From Sulfurimonas sp. SAG-AH-194-L11 (lineage in GTDB: Bacteria > Campylobacterota > Campylobacteria > Campylobacterales > Sulfurimonadaceae), in NCBI RefSeq assembly GCF_029215995.1, contig NZ_JAEMVB010000008.1, forward strand, positions 1 to 64,000: DNA of 64,000 nt. Reading direction: 5' to 3'. Shown piece after piece: positions 62,805 through 64,000 of the stretch; within the stretch, counting starts at the first letter, position 1; every line of letters starts with the position of its first letter. The position numbers and the translations under genes are program-made. The notes under the pieces were generated by a model. The model saw nothing but the letters and a program-made list of their open reading frames with translations. It had not been told where the DNA came from and made no database searches.

Positions 62805-62972
62805 TTAAAAGAAACCTAAATCATCACCATCAAAAACTTCATTAGACTCAAATCTTACACTATGAAACATGGATTCAATTTCTAAAGTAGCATTAGAGAA
62901 AGAGGCATTAAAGTAGTAAATATTTTCAACAGATTGGTCAATAAAAATAGCTTTAATCCAGTTAAATATATT
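62805..62972 (-). pseudogene. C-terminal remnant of the neighbouring unknown gene
   Basis: About 53 codons ([10 protein letters not shown]... to FDGDDLGFF) resemble the last 50 residues of the gene at 63119: similar trp/phe helix, serine-rich middle and the acidic F-D-x-D-D-x-x-F-F end. No start codon belongs to it; the ATG at 63038 lies in antisense to a histidine kinase remnant. It is best read as the leftover end of a second, deleted paralogue. Confidence 0.55.
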
Positions 62973-63107
62973 TTTTTCGACATTACAGATAATACAGTAG
63001 GACTCTATATGTCTAAAATAATAATCCAAGAGCATCATAAGGGAAAACTAACTGTAGAAAATACTAAAGATGGTGTTTGCTTTAAAGTCAAACTTCCAAA
63101 GTTATAA
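62973..63107 (+). pseudogene. C-terminal remnant of a histidine kinase
   Basis: On the plus strand, 62973-63107 reads FFDITDN, then [34 protein letters not shown] and a stop. This is the end of a HATPase domain: part of the N/G1 region joined directly to the G2 region, with the F and G1 boxes deleted. No start or upstream domain remains. It lies between the two related minus-strand sequences. Confidence 0.7.
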
Positions 63108-63118
63108 GTTCAAGAGCA

Positions 63119-64000
63119 TTAAAAGTCAAAGATATCATCTAGGTCAAAGTTTTCTTCACAAGCAACAGGTGATATAATCTGAGAAATAGTCTCATAATCT
63201 GCTCTAATGGAGTTGTTCATAAAGTCTAGGTCTGCTCCACCTTGTATAAACAGTGTGTTTAACCATCTATCTATATTGCCTATAAAACCATAGACTAAAC
63301 TAAACTGATCTGTATCTAAAAGAAGAAACTTATCCTTATCTGTGTTTAATAAATTGAGAAAATTATTGAGAATTTCTGTCACACTTGTAATCTCATCATA
63401 ATAATGCAGTGTAAAACAGAAGAGGGAAAAAGATGAGCGAAGTTTGATAAAGTGATGCTCACTAATAGCACCTTTATGAATTTGATAACTAATCTCCTGC
63501 ATATCATCGTTGAGGCTAAGGAGCTCTTGAAGGTCATCTTGAGCCATAAAGGTATAAGGTTCTATACACTTGATTGTGGTTGCTTGAGTTACTGAATGTA
63601 TAAGCTTCTCTTCTCTACTTCTGTCTGCTACCTCTTGTTTGACTTTTTTGAGTTCATAGCCTTTTTTAAGAAGTTTAATGCTGATTTTATTTTTTTTATA
63701 GATGAATTCAGTAGATGTATTTTTTAAGTAGGCTTCAAATAGCACAGCAATTTTTTCATTCCAGAGTGTAAAGTAAAAATTTTCTTCATTCTCTTCTAAG
63801 ATAATCTCAAAAAAGTGTGCATCACTGCTAGATATGTACATAAGAGCAAAATTGTAAAAGCTTGAGACAAAGTTATGTAGTGTATCATGTGATGAATCTT
63901 GCGAGGAAGTTATATAGTCCCAAAACTGGTTTAAATCTTCTTCACTACTTATAGATATGACATGTTTAATACTAAAAATGTCTTTATTAGCATTCTCATA
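63119..64000 (-). CDS. unknown protein, 5' end beyond the window
   Basis: The minus-strand frame has no stop up to 64000, so at least 293 residues of a longer protein are seen. An internal ATG at 63841 is not needed as a start. The visible part is soluble, mixed alpha/beta, ending in an acidic tail (EENFDLDDIFDF). No family is recognised. The remnant at 62805-62972 resembles its C-terminus, and a histidine kinase fragment lies between, so it may belong to a signalling locus. Confidence 0.65.
   Translation of the reverse strand, partial: YENANKDIFSIKHVISISSEEDLNQFWDYITSSQDSSHDTLHNFVSSFYNFALMYISSSDAHFFEIILEENEENFYFTLWNEKIAVLFEAYLKNTSTEFIYKKNKISIKLLKKGYELKKVKQEVADRSREEKLIHSVTQATTIKCIEPYTFMAQDDLQELLSLNDDMQEISYQIHKGAISEHHFIKLRSSFSLFCFTLHYYDEITSVTEILNNFLNLLNTDKDKFLLLDTDQFSLVYGFIGNIDRWLNTLFIQGGADLDFMNNSIRADYETISQIISPVACEENFDLDDIFDF

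Noticed and set aside
62805-63038. 77-codon minus-strand frame as an intact gene
   Set aside because: Its first 24 codons are antisense to a convincing histidine kinase tail, and only the last ~53 resemble the neighbouring gene, so it is a remnant with a chance start.

Overview
The window looks like chromosome from a low-GC member of the Campylobacterota, most probably a Sulfurimonas-like species. This is judged from protein sequence style: a futalosine-pathway MqnA for menaquinone, a malate:quinone oxidoreductase next to malic enzyme, a long isocitrate dehydrogenase, a diheme cytochrome c peroxidase beside a Fur/PerR-type regulator, an OlsF-type bifunctional lipid acyltransferase and several GGDEF proteins. 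No database was consulted.

Layout. Positions 1-5122 are accessory DNA: an internally deleted IS30-family element (140-698), then a 4.3-kb element integrated into the 3' end of a tRNA-Leu(UAG) gene. That element has a 25-bp direct repeat at 836-860 and 5098-5122 as attL/attR, a tyrosine integrase, an AlpA-like DNA-binding protein, a possible replication initiator and several unknown genes. Matching pairs of ATGTAACC sites lie near both ends. A five-gene tRNA cluster on the minus strand (Pro-His-Arg-Arg-Leu, 5658 down to 5098) follows, driven by a near-ideal sigma70 promoter at 5704-5732.

5779-24912 is mainly housekeeping: an amino-acid/Na+ symporter, hemerythrin, ThiG, Nnr, KdsD, an RluB-type pseudouridine synthase, PerR/CCP, RarA, a regulator/diguanylate cyclase pair, Mqo, malic enzyme, MqnA and RsmE. 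A RhuM-family gene preceded by what looks like a stub of a DNA methylase (11934-13137) interrupts it. 25022-32571 holds a secreted glucosaminidase, L31, rRNA methyltransferases, an aminotransferase and homoserine dehydrogenase.

32644-43763 is the most unusual stretch. It has a stand-alone Cys-type formate dehydrogenase, a ParE-type toxin-antitoxin pair leading into a truncated McrB, and an intact yraN. Next come a Cyc2-like cytochrome-porin fusion gene and then a second, broken 3' end of yraN. A three-gene set follows: outer-membrane barrel, RND/MMPL transporter and OlsF-like aminolipid synthase.

43808-62704 returns to core functions: aldehyde dehydrogenase, icd, alaS, maf, two tandem related diguanylate cyclases, bioF, an orphan ABC ATPase, PBP1A, leuA, a soluble histidine kinase and glnA. 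The right end (62805-64000) has a gene that runs off the window, plus two remnants in opposite orientations: the end of a paralogue of that gene and the last 35 codons of a histidine kinase.

Many genes overlap by TAATG, ATGA or GTGA, which implies tight operons. Several genes (kdsD, the Fur-type regulator, mqnA, rlmB and the histidine kinase) have a TATAAT-like box ending six or so bases before the start codon and no Shine-Dalgarno, which suggests leaderless transcripts.
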